From NCBI GenBank assembly GCA_966250865.1, contig CBINIT010000001.1, positions 1 through 57,812 of the forward strand: a stretch of DNA of 57,812 nucleotides. Reading direction: 5' to 3'. A program made the position numbers and the translations under genes. This stretch comes from CAYGGE01 sp966250865 (GTDB lineage: Bacteria > Patescibacteriota > UBA1384 > CAYGGE01). The notes under the pieces are model-generated. The model worked only from the letters and a program-made list of their open reading frames with translations. It made no database searches and was not told the DNA's origin. This document shows positions 7,431 to 14,820 of the stretch, piece after piece (the first letter of the stretch is position 1; every line of letters begins with the position of its first letter).

Positions 7431-7461
7431 GAAACTGTTACTCCTATAACGAGGAATGGTC

Positions 7462-8769
7462 ATGCAGCAGCTTCGACAGTTTTTCACTAAAGCATCACTC
7501 AAACAGCAACCCTGGACTTTTGTTGGTCTGGCGGTTATGCTACTTTTTATCTTTCTCCGAGTATGGCGGATTAGTTTTCCGGGAGAAACGGTTTTCGATG
7601 AAGTCTATTTCCCGAAGATGGCCCATCAGTACCTGAGCGGTGAAAGCTTTTTCGATATCCATCCACCGCTTGGTAAACTCATTATTGCGGTTGGCGAAAT
7701 GCTCTTTGGCAATACGCAATTAGGCTGGCGGATTATGCCCCTACTTGCCGGCATCGCCACGATCCCCGTTGCCTACTGGACGAGTCTCCAGGTCTTTGGC
7801 GATAAACGCGTGGGTTTTATCACGGCGCTCCTTATTGCGCTTGATGGATTATTTATCGTCTACTCTCGAACTGGTCTCATGGACGGTTTTCTGATTCTCT
7901 TTGGCTTAGCTGCCTTCGGCTTCGCTTTTGTCTTCCGCCGACGTCGTGTGGAAGGGGAATCTGCTTGGCTACCGCTCATCTTAACCGGTCTTTTTGCTGG
8001 ACTAGCGCTGGCAATTAAGTGGATTGGTGCTGGCTTTTTGCCCGTCGTAGGCTTAATTACTTTGGTGACGCTCCTCGTGACCAAAGAGCGTAAGGCCGAT
8101 GTGCCTGACTACCTTATTTGGGCGGTTTCCATGATCGTTCTTCCCTTCATGCTCTACACCGTTCCATTTCTTGCCAACTGGCAGACGGATTTTTGGCATC
8201 AGTTTATCGTCTGGCATCAGCAGTCCTGGGGCTATAATATTAATCTCGATGCCACTCATCCGTACTCCTCGAAGTGGTGGAGCTGGCCCTTCTTAGTGCG
8301 GCCGATCTGGTTTTACTACAAGAATGTGGACGGCAATATATTTGGCGTCGATGCGATCGGTAACCCGCTCGTTTGGTGGGGAAGTACGCTCGCCGTCGTA
8401 TATACCCTGATGGTCTTGGTATATTCGTTCGTGACTCGTAAGCGGGAGAGCGCTGCGATCGTCAACCAGAAGTATCTGTTGCCATTACTCGCTGTAACTA
8501 TCGGTTGGGCGGCTTTCTATGTTCCTTGGATTAAGGTTGGCCGAGTGCTCTTCCTTTACCACTACTTTGGGAGCTACCTGTTTGCGTTGCTCCTTGCTGG
8601 ATTTTGGATCGGCCAAGCGGTGAGCTCGGGGAAATATCTTCGATACGTCATCATTGCCTTACTAGCGGCCTTTACTGTTGTCGGTCTCTGTTTCGCCCCC
8701 ATTTGGATCGCCTATCCCATTCCTCAAGCTTGGTTTGATCGTTTGATGTGGTTTACCAGCTGGATCTAG
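7462..8769 (+). CDS. Polyprenyl-phosphate-mannose protein mannosyltransferase, GT39 (PMT)
   Basis: 435 aa from ATG 7462; another ATG at 7456 touches the GAGGA site and is too close to use. Around ten hydrophobic helices. The family signature is clear: ETVFDEVYFPKMAHQYL carries the catalytic Asp-Glu pair in the first extracytoplasmic loop, followed by FDIHPPLGKLI, then SRTGLMDGFLILF. The C-terminal four-helix part has YHYFGSYLF and PQAWFDRLMWF. GT39 enzymes move mannose from a polyprenyl phosphate donor to Ser/Thr of exported proteins. The Ser/Thr-rich surface proteins in this window would be plausible acceptors (inference). Operon with the HAD gene 18 bp downstream. Confidence 0.9.
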   Translation: MQQLRQFFTKASLKQQPWTFVGLAVMLLFIFLRVWRISFPGETVFDEVYFPKMAHQYLSGESFFDIHPPLGKLIIAVGEMLFGNTQLGWRIMPLLAGIATIPVAYWTSLQVFGDKRVGFITALLIALDGLFIVYSRTGLMDGFLILFGLAAFGFAFVFRRRRVEGESAWLPLILTGLFAGLALAIKWIGAGFLPVVGLITLVTLLVTKERKADVPDYLIWAVSMIVLPFMLYTVPFLANWQTDFWHQFIVWHQQSWGYNINLDATHPYSSKWWSWPFLVRPIWFYYKNVDGNIFGVDAIGNPLVWWGSTLAVVYTLMVLVYSFVTRKRESAAIVNQKYLLPLLAVTIGWAAFYVPWIKVGRVLFLYHYFGSYLFALLLAGFWIGQAVSSGKYLRYVIIALLAAFTVVGLCFAPIWIAYPIPQAWFDRLMWFTSWI

Positions 8770-8787
8770 TAACAAACAGGAGGGGTT

Positions 8788-9468
8788 ATGTCACACGAAT
8801 CAGTACATGAATCTATACCCAAAGCAGTAGTGTTTGATGTCGACGGCCTCCTTGTTGATTCCGATGACTTGACCTTTGTTGTCGTTCAAGATGCGCTGTG
8901 GCATGACTTTGGTAAGCGACTGACTAAAGAGGTGTTTAGCCGCTATTTTGGCATGACACGACAGCACTTTATCGAGGCGATCAGTGAGCATTATGAACTC
9001 GGCTCGCAAGAGCGTCAGCTGTTTGCTGAGGTTCGCAATAACCTGCACTATGAGGCTGTAGAGCTGAAGCCAGGGGCGAAAGAGCTGCTGCACTACCTAG
9101 AAGAACAAGGTATTCCCTGTGCCTTGGCGACGAATGGTGTACCGGGAAGTCTCGCGGCAAAGCTCGATCACCTCCAGGTAAAGCACTATTTTAGTCACAT
9201 CCTCTCAACGGAAATAGTCCAGCGTCCGAAGCCCGAACCAGATATCTATCTTGAGGTGGCGAAGCGGTTGAAACTTGCACCCCAGGATCTCTTGGTGCTT
9301 GAGGACAGCCGTATTGGCGTAGAGGCTGCGATGACTGCCGAGTCACCTGTTTACTTCGTGCCGAATCACTACGTCGTCGATCCGATCCACTTTGCCAGAG
9401 AACATCATGTGCTGCTGTTCACTAATCTTCATGCCGTACTTGAGCATCTGAAGCACCTCAAACGGTAA
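8788..9468 (+). CDS. HAD-superfamily hydrolase, beta-phosphoglucomutase-like subgroup
   Basis: 226 aa; ATG after AGGAGGGG. Motif I is FDVDGLLVDSD (nucleophile Asp plus +2 Asp), motif II is LATNG, the motif III lysine lies in RPKPEPDIYLEVAKRL, and motif IV is LVLEDSRIGVEAA. The cap is the small helical type inserted after motif I. These enzymes act on small phosphorylated metabolites, often sugar phosphates; the exact substrate is not readable. It follows the mannosyltransferase by 18 bp and is likely co-transcribed, which fits sugar-phosphate metabolism only loosely. Confidence 0.88.
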   Translation: MSHESVHESIPKAVVFDVDGLLVDSDDLTFVVVQDALWHDFGKRLTKEVFSRYFGMTRQHFIEAISEHYELGSQERQLFAEVRNNLHYEAVELKPGAKELLHYLEEQGIPCALATNGVPGSLAAKLDHLQVKHYFSHILSTEIVQRPKPEPDIYLEVAKRLKLAPQDLLVLEDSRIGVEAAMTAESPVYFVPNHYVVDPIHFAREHHVLLFTNLHAVLEHLKHLKR

Positions 9469-9600
9469 AGCTACGGTGAGAAACCTCAAGAGCTAAATTC
9501 CAAGGACCAACTAACCTTTTACTCTCCTTAGCTACCGATTTGTCATTGGACATTTGGGCTTTGGATTTCCCCGTGGTATTCTAAAGAAAAGAAGGAAGGG

Positions 9601-11031
9601 ATGCGGACTCTTAAAGCGTTTGCCACTATTGCGTTGCTTGTCGTAGCGTTTCTGCCTCATCCTGCAGAGGCCGTTTTTGTTGCTGGCCAACAGTCACTCG
9701 TTGAAGAAGTGACCGTACGTTCTGACGGACGGATGTTTATCGACGGCAAGAGCTCTCGCAAGCCTAAGTTGGATCTCGGTAAGGATCGTTCAGCCTTTCG
9801 CTACAAAGTAATTGATCATCCGAAGATAACCTACCGTGAAGTAGTCGTACGTGTGACGTTGCCAGACGGTGTAACTACCGATCAGGTTAAACCGACCTTT
9901 TATGCGGTCCATAGCGTTGGCTCCCATGAAACGGTAACGGTGAGCGACTCGCAGCTTGAATTTCAAGCCCAGAACGTGGGCACCGATGCGACGCTTACCA
10001 TAGTGATTGAACTTCCTGAGGATGCCTTGCAACTCGGGCCGCTTCAGCGCATGATCGTTACTCTCGATAGCTTGCCGGTTGGTGCCTGGCTCACCATAGC
10101 AATTGTCGGACCGTTTCTCATGCTCGTCTTTGGCCTTACTCTAGTTCTTCAGCGATTAGGCGATCTGCGGCTCAAGCCAGTCACTTCGGCCATGAATACC
10201 TTGCCGTCAACTTTGCCGCCAGCCTTTGTCGGGACGCTCATCCGTGGCTATGTCGGTCCCAGAGAGATTGCCGCCACCTTGGTTGATCTGGCGCATAAGG
10301 GCTATATCGATATTATTTATCAAGAGGACGGCGGGTTTAGCTTTAGTCGGAAACGCGACTGGACCAAGGATCGAACCCTTCTGTCGTATGAGCGGCTATT
10401 CCTTGACCAGCTCGTAAGTAAAAACCTCATTACGAATACCAGTGAGATTAATACGCGACTCAATGAGCACATCTGGAGTGACAACATCAGTGAAGCGGTA
10501 GAGAGTATTTACGCGCAGATGGCCAGTCTCGGTTATTTCCAGGGCAATCCAAAGCAAACCCATCTGCTCATTCGGGCGATTGGGGTGACTATCTTCTTTC
10601 TCTCCATTGCTGGTCTAGCTTTTAGTCTACTCTATGTTGATGAACAGCCACTGGTTGTGCTGCCTTGGATTGTCAGTTTGGCCGTAACACCGTTCATGAT
10701 TCGCTTGTCACTCCTTGTTCCTCGTCGAACACCAGCGGGTCGCGATGCCGCCGCCAGATGGCTAGCTTTCCGTAACTATCTTCAGACGACGACGATCGAT
10801 TACAGCGATCAGCTTGATGCCTACGAGCACTTTCTGGCCCATGCCATAGCCCTAGGCGTTGAGATGGACTGGACCAAGCATTTTGCCAACCAGCCTTGCC
10901 GTGTTCCGGATTGGTTCTTTAGTCAGGGCGCTTATATCGACTCTTACCCAAAGCTTGTTTCGTTGCTTTTCAAAATTGTTGGCATGATTAGCCAAAAGTT
11001 CTCCTTTGCCCGCAAACCAACTGCCATCTAG
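9601..11031 (+). CDS. DUF2207-type membrane protein
   Basis: 476 aa; ATG directly after GGAAGGG. Signal peptide residues 1-24 (FATIALLVVAFLPHPAEA, AEA cleavage site). An extracytoplasmic beta-rich domain (25-155) follows, beginning EEVTVRSDGRMFIDG. Next are a helix at about 162-184 (LTIAIVGPFLMLVFGLTLVL) and a cytoplasmic domain with IRGYVGPREIAATLVDLAHKGYIDI, the DUF2207 hallmark. Two further helices lie near 325-365 and are followed by RDAAARWLAFRNYLQ and DQLDAYEHFLAHAIALGVEMDW. Longer family members end in a Gly-rich tail; this one stops in an Arg/Lys tail. DUF2207, LemA and HtpX commonly co-occur; htpX follows immediately. Function of the family is unknown. Confidence 0.85.
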   Translation: MRTLKAFATIALLVVAFLPHPAEAVFVAGQQSLVEEVTVRSDGRMFIDGKSSRKPKLDLGKDRSAFRYKVIDHPKITYREVVVRVTLPDGVTTDQVKPTFYAVHSVGSHETVTVSDSQLEFQAQNVGTDATLTIVIELPEDALQLGPLQRMIVTLDSLPVGAWLTIAIVGPFLMLVFGLTLVLQRLGDLRLKPVTSAMNTLPSTLPPAFVGTLIRGYVGPREIAATLVDLAHKGYIDIIYQEDGGFSFSRKRDWTKDRTLLSYERLFLDQLVSKNLITNTSEINTRLNEHIWSDNISEAVESIYAQMASLGYFQGNPKQTHLLIRAIGVTIFFLSIAGLAFSLLYVDEQPLVVLPWIVSLAVTPFMIRLSLLVPRRTPAGRDAAARWLAFRNYLQTTTIDYSDQLDAYEHFLAHAIALGVEMDWTKHFANQPCRVPDWFFSQGAYIDSYPKLVSLLFKIVGMISQKFSFARKPTAI

Positions 11032-11061
11032 AACGTATATCACTTACCGGAAGTTCTTCCC

Positions 11062-11089
11062 TTGATTTTCGGTTACTTTACGCTACGCT
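11062..11089 (+). promoter_or_regulatory. Candidate promoter of htpX
   Basis: TTGATT, 16-bp spacer, TACGCT, 19 bp before the ATG. Confidence 0.5.
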
Positions 11090-11108
11090 AGTAACTCGAG
11101 GAGTCAGT

Positions 11109-12008
11109 ATGTACAACCAAATCACCTCCAATAAAACTAAAACCTACATGCTCTTTGCCTTTTTCCTGATCTTTGTGATCGGTATCGCCTGGGTGATTAG
11201 CTATGCCTACGATATCGATTGGCTCCTGCCCGTGGCAGTGGTCGTGAGCGTCGTGCAGGCCCTGGTGAGCTACTATTATTCCGATTCGATTGCTCTTGCT
11301 GTTTCAGCGGCCAAGCCGGTCAACAAGCAAGAGGCACCGGAGTTGTACCGTATGGTGGAGAACTTAGCGATTACTGCCGGTTTACCAATGCCGAGAGTCC
11401 ATATTATCGATGACACCGCAATCAATGCCTTTGCCACGGGTCGTGATCCGCAGCACGCAGCAATTGCCGTGACTCGAGGGGCATTAGAAAAGCTTGAGAA
11501 TGAAGAACTTGAGGGTGTCTTAGCCCATGAGCTTTCCCACGTCGGGAACTACGATATCCGGGTCTCGACAATGGCGGTAGTTCTCGTAGGTGTCGTTGCG
11601 CTTATTTCTGATTTATTCCTGCGTCACATGTTTTGGTTTGGGGGCGGGCGAGATCGCGATGAGAATAATCAGGGTGGTGGACAGTTTCAGGCGATTTTGA
11701 TGATTGTTGCGCTTGTTTTGGCCATCCTTGGACCGTTGGTCGCTCAGCTCATTCAGCTGGCGGTTTCTCGTAAACGTGAGTACTTGGCCGATGCTTCAGG
11801 CGTGTTGTTGACTCGTTATCCTGAGGGCTTAGCACGGGCATTGGAGAAAATCGGCGCCGATCATGAACCGCTTGAAGTGGCAAACAAGGCAACCGCGCAT
11901 TTGTATATTGCGAATCCATTGAAAGACTATAAGGGTCGGGTGAATGAACTCTTTTCAACTCATCCGCCGCTTGAGGATCGTATTCGCCGACTGCGCGAAA
12001 TGGCCTAA
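11109..12008 (+). CDS. htpX: Membrane zinc metalloprotease HtpX (M48)
   Basis: 299 aa; ATG after GAGGAG. Two N-terminal helices (about 12-32 and 38-58), the zinc motif HELSHVGNYD (HExxH at 140-144), two further helices (154-170 and about 193-215) and the third zinc ligand in SRKREYLADASG. The C-terminus STHPPLEDRIRRLREM is the family ending. HtpX degrades damaged membrane proteins on the cytoplasmic side. Downstream of DUF2207 and in the same window as LemA, RseP, HtrA and CtpA, it belongs to an envelope quality-control set. Confidence 0.95.
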   Translation: MYNQITSNKTKTYMLFAFFLIFVIGIAWVISYAYDIDWLLPVAVVVSVVQALVSYYYSDSIALAVSAAKPVNKQEAPELYRMVENLAITAGLPMPRVHIIDDTAINAFATGRDPQHAAIAVTRGALEKLENEELEGVLAHELSHVGNYDIRVSTMAVVLVGVVALISDLFLRHMFWFGGGRDRDENNQGGGQFQAILMIVALVLAILGPLVAQLIQLAVSRKREYLADASGVLLTRYPEGLARALEKIGADHEPLEVANKATAHLYIANPLKDYKGRVNELFSTHPPLEDRIRRLREMA

Positions 12009-12098
12009 AGAAAAATCCCAAGTACCCAAACTCCAATGACCAGTGCGGTTTTTCCTTGGGCATTGTTTTTCTGAAATTTGGGACCTATATAAAAACCG

Positions 12099-12128
12099 AT
12101 CCCGCCGAGGTGCTGACCTGGGCGGGAT
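12099..12128 (-). terminator. Hairpin terminator after the 12156-12422 gene
   Basis: ATCCCGCC/GGCGGGAT stem; on the minus strand it is followed by GGTTTTTATATAG. It terminates the minus-strand pair 12156-12580. The 12009-12098 stretch after htpX holds nothing else I can identify. Confidence 0.75.
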
Positions 12129-12155
12129 ATTGGTTCGTGTGGACCCCAGGTGGGG

Positions 12156-12422
12156 TCAGGCCGCCGCAGCTGCGGTGGCGAGAGGTCGACGGGCTGCCTT
12201 GCCCAGTTTGCGCTGGGCTTCGGCAGAGAGCTGAACGGTAATAGCGGACTTGCCGCCGATTTCCTGCCTCCTGGAACGAACGACAACGTCGAGCGTGTCG
12301 CCACTGGTAGCCTTGAGGGTAACTGTCTGGTTCACGGTTACCCTGAAGGAGCTCTTCAGCTCTACCTTGTGCCCGCCTTGTGCTGCGGCGAGCTGGTCAG
12401 ATGTGACTGTGAATGTGGTCAT
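12156..12422 (-). CDS. Unknown small protein, translationally coupled
   Basis: 88 aa from ATG 12422, which overlaps the TGA of the upstream gene as ATGA; an ORF extending upstream has no ribosome-binding site. The sequence begins MTTFTVTSDQLAAAQGG, is beta-rich (VELKSSFRVTVNQTVTLKATSGDTLDVVVRS) and ends in a helix plus an Ala tail (ATAAAAA). No Cys, no membrane segment. The regular strands with KVEL, VTVN and TVTL suggest a small beta-barrel or sandwich, but I recognise no family. Second gene of a two-gene unit with 12419-12580. Confidence 0.65.
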   Translation of the reverse strand: MTTFTVTSDQLAAAQGGHKVELKSSFRVTVNQTVTLKATSGDTLDVVVRSRRQEIGGKSAITVQLSAEAQRKLGKAARRPLATAAAAA

Positions 12423-12580
12423 TTCTGTTTCGACGGGAGAGACGACTGTGGGGTCGTCAGTTGTTGAGGTGTCGCCGCCGCGGTAGCGCAAGCGACGAGG
12501 TCGGGGCAGTGTCCACTGCCGCGAGAGGGACAGTTGGCGCAAAGCGCCCTGACGTCGAGTGGCTTAAACTTCTCTGCCAT
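12419..12580 (-). CDS. Unknown Cys-rich micro-protein
   Basis: 53 aa from ATG 12580, placed by an AAGGAG site 6 bases upstream. The core ALCANCPSRGSGHCPDLVACATA contains CxxC, a further HC pair and a fourth Cys, an arrangement able to hold one zinc ion. The tail is Gln/Thr/Ser-rich. Its TGA overlaps the ATG of the next gene. A TTGCAT-N16-TACACT promoter sits just upstream. Very short, but promoter, ribosome-binding site and coupling all support it. Confidence 0.6.
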   Translation of the reverse strand: MAEKFKPLDVRALCANCPSRGSGHCPDLVACATAAATPQQLTTPQSSLPSKQK

Positions 12581-12598
12581 CAATGTCTCCTTGGTGGT

Positions 12599-12626
12599 AG
12601 TGTAGCAAAGCCCTCGGTCCATGCAA
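12599..12626 (-). promoter_or_regulatory. Promoter of the 12156-12580 pair
   Basis: Minus strand TTGCAT, 16-bp spacer, TACACT, about 18 bp upstream of the ATG at 12580. Confidence 0.6.
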
Positions 12627-12657
12627 ATAGTACTCATTTGTTTATATAAAAAAGGGA

Positions 12658-12685
12658 ACCCCGGCTCAGGTCTCCGAGCCGGGGT
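12658..12685 (-). terminator. Rho-independent terminator at the stop of the 12685 gene
   Basis: 10-bp perfect stem ACCCCGGCTC/GAGCCGGGGT, followed on the minus strand by CCCTTTTTTATATAAAC. It begins inside the stop codon. Confidence 0.88.
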
Positions 12686-12885
12686 CACACAGGTTGGTCA
12701 TCCCAGGGGGGTGGGCTGTCAAACCGTCCACCAGGAGGGAATTGCTCGATCACTTGTGGGCGATCGAGGAAGATGAGTCCGCAGCGCAGGCACACGGGGC
12801 AGTTGCCGCGGACCGGTTCGCTGCATTTGTGGCAGCGATAGGGATCGCCACCGAGACGGAGAATGACCAGGAACAGGCCAAGCAA
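12685..12885 (-). CDS. Zinc-ribbon protein, probable C-terminal half of a frameshifted gene
   Basis: Open from a TTG at 12885 (AAGGAGG 5 bases upstream) to 12685; 66 aa. It holds a hydrophobic stretch LLGLFLVILRLGG and a zinc-ribbon YRCHKCSEPVRGNCPVCLRCG with CxxC pairs. The same frame is open further upstream, to a TAA near 13045. That extension reads like protein (PETKNLSLAWTADRASP, SSIRYGEGSVETSAIPPD) and its third codon positions are GC-rich like the neighbours, which the overlapping frame of 12906-13247 is not. I therefore think this is the downstream part of one gene whose upstream part is 12906-13247, broken by a one-base shift near 13035. A separate gene starting at TTG 12885 remains possible. 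Confidence 0.6.
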   Translation of the reverse strand: MLGLFLVILRLGGDPYRCHKCSEPVRGNCPVCLRCGLIFLDRPQVIEQFPPGGRFDSPPPWDDQPV

Positions 12886-12905
12886 CGGTACCTCCTTGTT
12901 GCTGG

Positions 12906-13247
12906 TCAGCGCGATGTCTGGCGGTATGGCCGATGTCTCGACCGAACCTTCTCCATAGCGAATCGACGAGGGTGTCGGACTCGCACGATCGGCGGTCCAG
13001 GCCAGTGAGAGGTTCTTGGTCTCCGGGCGGGACCGCGATTACAGCGGTAGTGTCCCTCATCCACCGAGACCACAACATCGTGCGGCCCAGTAATGAAAAT
13101 GAGGCCAACGATCTGATCTCTATCTTTGACGATGAGGATCCTTCCCATCGTGCGACCGGCGAGGATCTCTCGAAGTCGCTTGTCGCACACGGAACACACA
13201 AACTGACCGGCTTCACTGAGCGGGGCCCTACAAGCGTGACAACGCAA
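12906..13247 (-). CDS. Zinc-finger protein, probable N-terminal half of a frameshifted gene
   Basis: Starts at TTG 13247 with GGAG 7 bases upstream. Residues 3-22 hold CHACRAPLSEAGQFVCSVC, two CxxC knuckles 12 residues apart. A plausible soluble segment follows (GRILIVKDRDQIVGLIFITGPHDVVVSVDEGHYRC). From about residue 73 the frame becomes Arg/Pro/His-rich (ARRPRTSHWPGPP), typical of wrong-frame translation, while another frame becomes coding-like. If joined by a -1 shift the product would be about 187 aa with a zinc knuckle at each end and a hydrophobic segment before the second. The disruption may be a sequencing error. Confidence 0.55.
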   Translation of the reverse strand: MRCHACRAPLSEAGQFVCSVCDKRLREILAGRTMGRILIVKDRDQIVGLIFITGPHDVVVSVDEGHYRCNRGPARRPRTSHWPGPPIVRVRHPRRFAMEKVRSRHRPYRQTSR

Positions 13248-13327
13248 TTTTCTACTCCATCCGAAAAGAGGTACGTTAACCTCGAGTATGATAACAGATT
13301 TAGCTCCTTGAGTCTAGAGACGAAGAA

Positions 13328-13354
13328 GCGCCAGGACGGAATCCCGCCTGGCGC
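13328..13354 (-). terminator. Hairpin after the 13407-13625 gene
   Basis: GCGCCAGG/CCTGGCGC 8-bp stem with further pairing inside the loop; T-rich CTTCTTCGTCTC follows on the minus strand. Confidence 0.7.
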
Positions 13355-13406
13355 GTCTTGCGATCTGCATCGTTTGTTCGGAGCCGAGAGGCTCCGTTTC
13401 CTTCTC

Positions 13407-13625
13407 CTATCCCTGCCAGCGAAGTTCGCTGGGGATCTGATAGCAGCCGCTACCATCAGTCGAGCGTTCGAACTCAGGCGGCCCCTGGTCGACCCGAAAT
13501 GCCGAGGTAGTGCTTGCGCCAGTTGCCTCGATCTGCTTCCTACAGGAGGGGCAGAGTCGTGCGCCAACTGGGTGCGGGCAGTTACAGTGTGGGCATTCCG
13601 GGAACTTCTCACGAAGCACCGACAT
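13407..13625 (-). CDS. Small zinc-ribbon protein
   Basis: 72 aa from ATG 13625 (GGGAG 7 bases upstream). CPHCNCPHPVGARLCPSC at residues 11-28 is a compact zinc ribbon with two CPxC knuckles. The rest is polar (KQIEATGASTTSAF, DQGPPEFERSTDGSG) without clear structure. It lies 10 bp downstream of the 13636-13842 gene and ends before a hairpin, so the two are probably one transcript. No family recognised. It is one of several CxxC mini-proteins clustered here. Confidence 0.65.
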   Translation of the reverse strand: MSVLREKFPECPHCNCPHPVGARLCPSCRKQIEATGASTTSAFRVDQGPPEFERSTDGSGCYQIPSELRWQG

Positions 13626-13635
13626 GACTTCTCCC

Positions 13636-13842
13636 TTATGTGTATTTGACCTTCTCTTGCTGAGAAGGGTGTGGCGGCTGGTCATCCAGTCCGCCAACTT
13701 CGGCGGCGGTGAAATCCGGCGTGAAGCGCGGGTCGCCGGTCGCGATACCGGTGACTACACACCGGCGTGGCCGGTGAACCTGGGTCTGGAGGGAGATAAC
13801 AACTCCCTCGTAGCAACCCGAACCAGTTGTTGTGGGTTTCAA
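13636..13842 (-). CDS. Unknown small protein
   Basis: 68 aa from a TTG at 13842 with GGGAG 7 bases upstream. The sequence contains VVISLQTQVHRPRRCVVTGIATGDPRFTPDF and a Pro/Gln/Lys-rich tail. No motif recognised and only two Cys. Support is the ribosome-binding site, the 10-bp spacing to the zinc-ribbon gene downstream and GC-rich third positions. An alternative frame at 13682-13900 looks less protein-like. Confidence 0.45.
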   Translation of the reverse strand: MKPTTTGSGCYEGVVISLQTQVHRPRRCVVTGIATGDPRFTPDFTAAEVGGLDDQPPHPSQQEKVKYT

Positions 13843-13896
13843 TCCTTCTCTCCCATGGGAAAGTGGTCATTTCTGGCCAAAGTTTAACATGAAAAC

Positions 13897-13925
13897 CCAA
13901 AAAAAGCCATCCATGCGTCGGCTTT
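13897..13925 (-). terminator. Candidate T-tract terminator
   Basis: On the minus strand AAAGCC, an 11-base loop, GGCTTT and then more T. It lies downstream of the 13966-13993 hairpin and could be a second stop for the 14009 transcript. Confidence 0.5.
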
Positions 13926-13965
13926 CTGAGTAGCGATTCGCTAACTTAGAGTGCGAGGGGGGGGT

Positions 13966-13993
13966 GGTCCGCGGGGAGAGTTCCCCGCGGACC
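13966..13993 (-). terminator. Perfect 12-bp GC hairpin after the 14009 gene
   Basis: GGTCCGCGGGGA/TCCCCGCGGACC with a GAGT loop, 15 bp downstream of the stop codon. A G8 run at 13957-13964 flanks it. Confidence 0.75.
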
Positions 13994-14008
13994 GGTTCCA
14001 AATCTTTC

Positions 14009-14407
14009 TTAGTTGCAGAAGTAGGACTCGTTGAGGATTGGGTCCTCTTCCTCTGCTGCCGGTTGGGGCAGGGCAGGCCGTTCGGGCGCCTGCAAGGCCT
14101 GGTCCAGCCAGGTGCCGGTAGCTTCGAGCTTGTCCGAGCTGGCATGGGCGATAGGCGCCGGGGGAAGCTCGTCGTAGCCGACGAGCCGGGTGGTTTTTGG
14201 CTCCATTCCCATGACGGTCAGGAGCGGGTCGAGAAGGGCGAGCGTTTCGCCCTCGTTGAGCTGGACAACTGCCGAGGTAGGGATTGCTCCACAAGTCGGA
14301 CAGTTGAACCAGTCACCTACTACACCGGCGCGCACGGGGATCGAAACCCCGCGCTTCGTGGCGCATCGTCCACAGAGGGTTGCTACTGTACTACTCTCCT
14401 TCGGCAA
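14009..14407 (-). CDS. Zinc-ribbon protein of unknown function; start uncertain
   Basis: The frame is open to 14650, but the upstream part overlaps the better-supported 14421-14618 gene. The most likely start is TTG 14407, although it lacks a good ribosome-binding site; AAGGAGAG lies at 14401-14394 with no standard start codon after it. About 132 aa: LCGRCATKRGVSIPVRAGVVGDW then FNCPTCG form a zinc ribbon with knuckles 19 residues apart. Next come an acidic helical part (LNEGETLALLDPLLTVMG) and a Pro/Glu-rich C-terminus ending ESYFCN. It follows the 14421-14618 gene by about a dozen bases. Function unknown. Confidence 0.6.
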   Translation of the reverse strand: MPKESSTVATLCGRCATKRGVSIPVRAGVVGDWFNCPTCGAIPTSAVVQLNEGETLALLDPLLTVMGMEPKTTRLVGYDELPPAPIAHASSDKLEATGTWLDQALQAPERPALPQPAAEEEDPILNESYFCN

Positions 14408-14420
14408 CGTAATGGAATAA

Positions 14421-14618
14421 CTAAACCATCTCTGAGGGTGGTTCAGCCGCCACTCCACCAGTCCGACGTTGCGGGCTTGGACGAGGATTTGCAGGCGCAC
14501 CGAGATCGAGATAGTACTCGTTCCCGTCGTCGACCGCAAGCGTTGGTGGAGGCGGGGGCCTGTGGGAAGGTGCTGAGGAGCCGGATTGTGTGCCCGGCAG
14601 GTGCTCGCGAAGATACAT
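14421..14618 (-). CDS. Unknown Pro-rich small protein
   Basis: 65 aa; ATG 14618 lies 6 bases after a perfect GGAGG, the best ribosome-binding site in this cluster. MYLREHLPGTQSGSSAPSH is followed by a polyproline stretch (RPPPPPTLAVDDG), then NEYYLDLGAPANPRPSP. It looks disordered apart from the middle. First gene of a unit with the 14009 zinc-ribbon gene. Confidence 0.55.
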   Translation of the reverse strand: MYLREHLPGTQSGSSAPSHRPPPPPTLAVDDGNEYYLDLGAPANPRPSPQRRTGGVAAEPPSEMV

Positions 14619-14733
14619 CGCGATCCTCCATTTGTTGATCCACTCCCCATTGAGTAGATCGTCGATGTCAGTAGTATAGTCCCATTGTCAACAAAGGGCT
14701 AGATAGATCGCCTAGCGGTCTTTATAACGAAGG

Positions 14734-14761
14734 ACCGGCAGGTCCAGGTGGACCTGCCGGT
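14734..14761 (-). terminator. Perfect 12-bp GC hairpin downstream of the 14821 gene
   Basis: ACCGGCAGGTCC/GGACCTGCCGGT with an AGGT loop. A weaker hairpin (GGGTC/GACCC, about 14780-14797) lies between it and the stop codon. Confidence 0.72.
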
Positions 14762-14820
14762 TCAAGTTTCCCTCGCGGTGCGGGTCTCGCGGGACCCACT
14801 GGGTGTGGAGTTGCGACTCA

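Noticed and set aside
12719..13612. 297-codon minus-strand frame across the zinc-ribbon cluster
   Set aside because: Arg/Ser-rich low-information translation, crosses the hairpin at 13328-13354, no ribosome-binding site; a GC-rich shadow of the real small genes.
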